This document shows, piece after piece, positions 63,329 to 64,000 of a stretch of 64,000 nt of DNA. This stretch comes from Hyphococcus sp. (lineage in GTDB: Bacteria; Pseudomonadota; Alphaproteobacteria; Caulobacterales; Parvularculaceae), in contig JANQON010000010.1 in the NCBI GenBank assembly GCA_028289605.1, positions 1 through 64,000 on the forward strand, in the 5' to 3' direction. Below the pieces are notes generated by a model. It searched no databases. It was given only the letters and a program-made list of their open reading frames with translations, and was not told where the DNA came from. The position numbers were made by a program, and so were the translations under genes. How positions within the stretch are numbered: the first letter of the stretch is position 1; each line of letters begins with the position of its first letter.

Positions 63329-63627
63329 AGTCTCCTGGGCGAGAAGCTCACTTCATAGAGCTCGGTTAGTTCAAACTGTGATTTGAGGCGGAGCCAGAGC
63401 TTTTCCAAAAAGTTGGCGCGCGTCACGGTTGCATTTCGGCGGATCGATACGCTCTCGCCGAACGACACCGTTACTGACCGTCCATGCACGACAATCCGAT
63501 CGCCAAGCGTCGGCTGGACGCCGCCGTCAAGTTCGACATGAGCTTCCAGCGTTTCGGTCGTGTGTTTGACGGTGATGGTGCAGGGCACAGTGAAGTGCCG
63601 CATCAATGATGTTTTTGCAGGGCTCAT
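63325..63627 (-). CDS. Conserved-position orf between puhC and acsF (100 aa)
   Basis: 100-residue protein with no membrane helix. The middle ([17 protein letters not shown], then [20 protein letters not shown]) is beta-rich, and the end ([20 protein letters not shown]) is helical. A hypothetical gene of this size often sits at this place in alphaproteobacterial clusters. It overlaps both puhC and acsF by 4 bp (ATGA), so it is fully coupled to the operon. A function in complex assembly or in the cyclase reaction is possible but unproven. Confidence 0.8.
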   Translation of the reverse strand: MSPAKTSLMRHFTVPCTITVKHTTETLEAHVELDGGVQPTLGDRIVVHGRSVTVSFGESVSIRRNATVTRANFLEKLWLRLKSQFELTELYEVSFSPRRL

Positions 63628-64000
63628 GCGTCGCTTCCTTTTTTATCGAGGAGTTGTGCAAAGTCGCCGGCGTTGGCGTCGCCGAAGGCTTCGAGACTGA
63701 CGGTGCGGCCGGTCAGCGTGTCGGTCAGGAGCAAACGACCTTCTTCAGTGCGCGCCAATTCGAACGGCGCCTCGGGGCCGGCGCCGCTGACTTTGCGCGT
63801 ATGAGCGACGGCGCGCATGGCCGTGCGAACGAAACCGCCTTCCCCGGGGCCAAAAATGTGAACCGCCTCGTTGCTTTCGGGATCGTAGACGCCGACGCCG
63901 CCGTCCGCCTCATCTCTGAACACGACCGTCACCTTGTCGACGACGCGCAACTCCGGCGCGCGCTGCACGCCGATATCGGTAACGCGAGCAAACCCAACGC
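63624..64000 (-). CDS. puhC: Photosynthetic complex assembly protein PuhC (partial, 5' end outside window)
   Basis: C-terminal about 125 residues of PuhC, with the frame open to the window edge. Recognisable are the domain pattern VFRDEADGGVGVYDPESNEA, GEGGFVRTAMRAVAHTRK and the end LEAFGDANAGDFAQLLDKKG, the last being close to the usual AFGPTNAxAFxxLL end. PuhC is a membrane-anchored protein that helps LH1-reaction centre assembly. A GTG at 63968 is an internal codon, not the true start. Confidence 0.88.
   Translation of the reverse strand, partial: VGFARVTDIGVQRAPELRVVDKVTVVFRDEADGGVGVYDPESNEAVHIFGPGEGGFVRTAMRAVAHTRKVSGAGPEAPFELARTEEGRLLLTDTLTGRTVSLEAFGDANAGDFAQLLDKKGSDA

Overview
The window is a chromosomal segment of a high-GC alphaproteobacterium able to make bacteriochlorophyll a. 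Evidence for this is the Shemin-type 5-aminolevulinate synthase (hemA), the O2-dependent Mg-protoporphyrin ester cyclase (acsF), the puf/puh/bch/crt gene order, the PpsR/CrtJ-like operator boxes, and many alphaproteobacterial housekeeping families. The gene set fits an aerobic anoxygenic phototroph, but genus cannot be fixed from the sequence alone.

Positions 1-25.7 kb are ordinary chromosome with intergenic palindromic repeats. They hold an AT-rich Pif1-like helicase, ribonucleotide reductase alpha chain (with a candidate NrdR box), a DUF457-type membrane hydrolase, a thioesterase and a VOC protein, an Uup-type ABC-F ATPase, a tandem FKBP lipoprotein, a histone-H1-like Lys/Ala protein, a stand-alone MetH homocysteine-binding module behind a perfect 22-bp palindrome, a circularly permuted D-amino-acid-oxidase-like flavoprotein, argE, a C-methyltransferase-like protein, a galE-like gene lacking its catalytic Lys, VanZ, TerC and tRNA-Ser(GGA). 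The tRNA is preceded by tandem copies of its own 5' part.

Positions 25.9-39.9 kb form an accessory stress/transport block bounded by two decayed C-terminal fragments of large serine recombinases. It contains an AraC regulator divergent from a secreted protein, a 1-Cys peroxiredoxin and a BBE-type FAD oxidase; a CaCA antiporter; a ZntB/MscS operon led by a 40-codon ORF; MarR; Dps with a 46-aa membrane peptide; a lipid-kinase-like protein; and a metallophosphoesterase.

Positions 40.1-64 kb are the photosynthesis gene cluster. A membrane-anchored cytochrome c lies next to bchI-bchD-bchO-DUF3422 (all overlapping), followed by crtC and crtD on the minus strand, then divergent crtE-crtF-bchC-bchX-bchY-bchZ-pufQ-pufB-pufA-pufL-pufM and bciA on the plus strand. 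On the minus strand a puhC-orf100-acsF-puhE-hemA operon runs in from beyond the window end, with a DUF3833-like gene after it. Together these give tetrapyrrole supply (hemA, acsF), Mg chelation (bchI, bchD; bchH lies outside), reduction and side-chain steps (bciA, bchXYZ, bchC), spirilloxanthin/spheroidene-type carotenoids (crtE, crtC, crtD, crtF), and the LH1-reaction centre (pufBALM) with assembly factors (pufQ, puhC, puhE). No pufC follows pufM, which makes the cytochrome lipoprotein beside bchI a candidate electron donor.

The main points for a second look are tandem PpsR-type boxes 8 bp apart at crtD/crtE and at bchC, a third box before the DUF3833-like gene, a DUF3422 gene coupled to bchO, a crtC without a canonical start codon, the tRNA-Ser 5'-end tandem array, and several very small genes.
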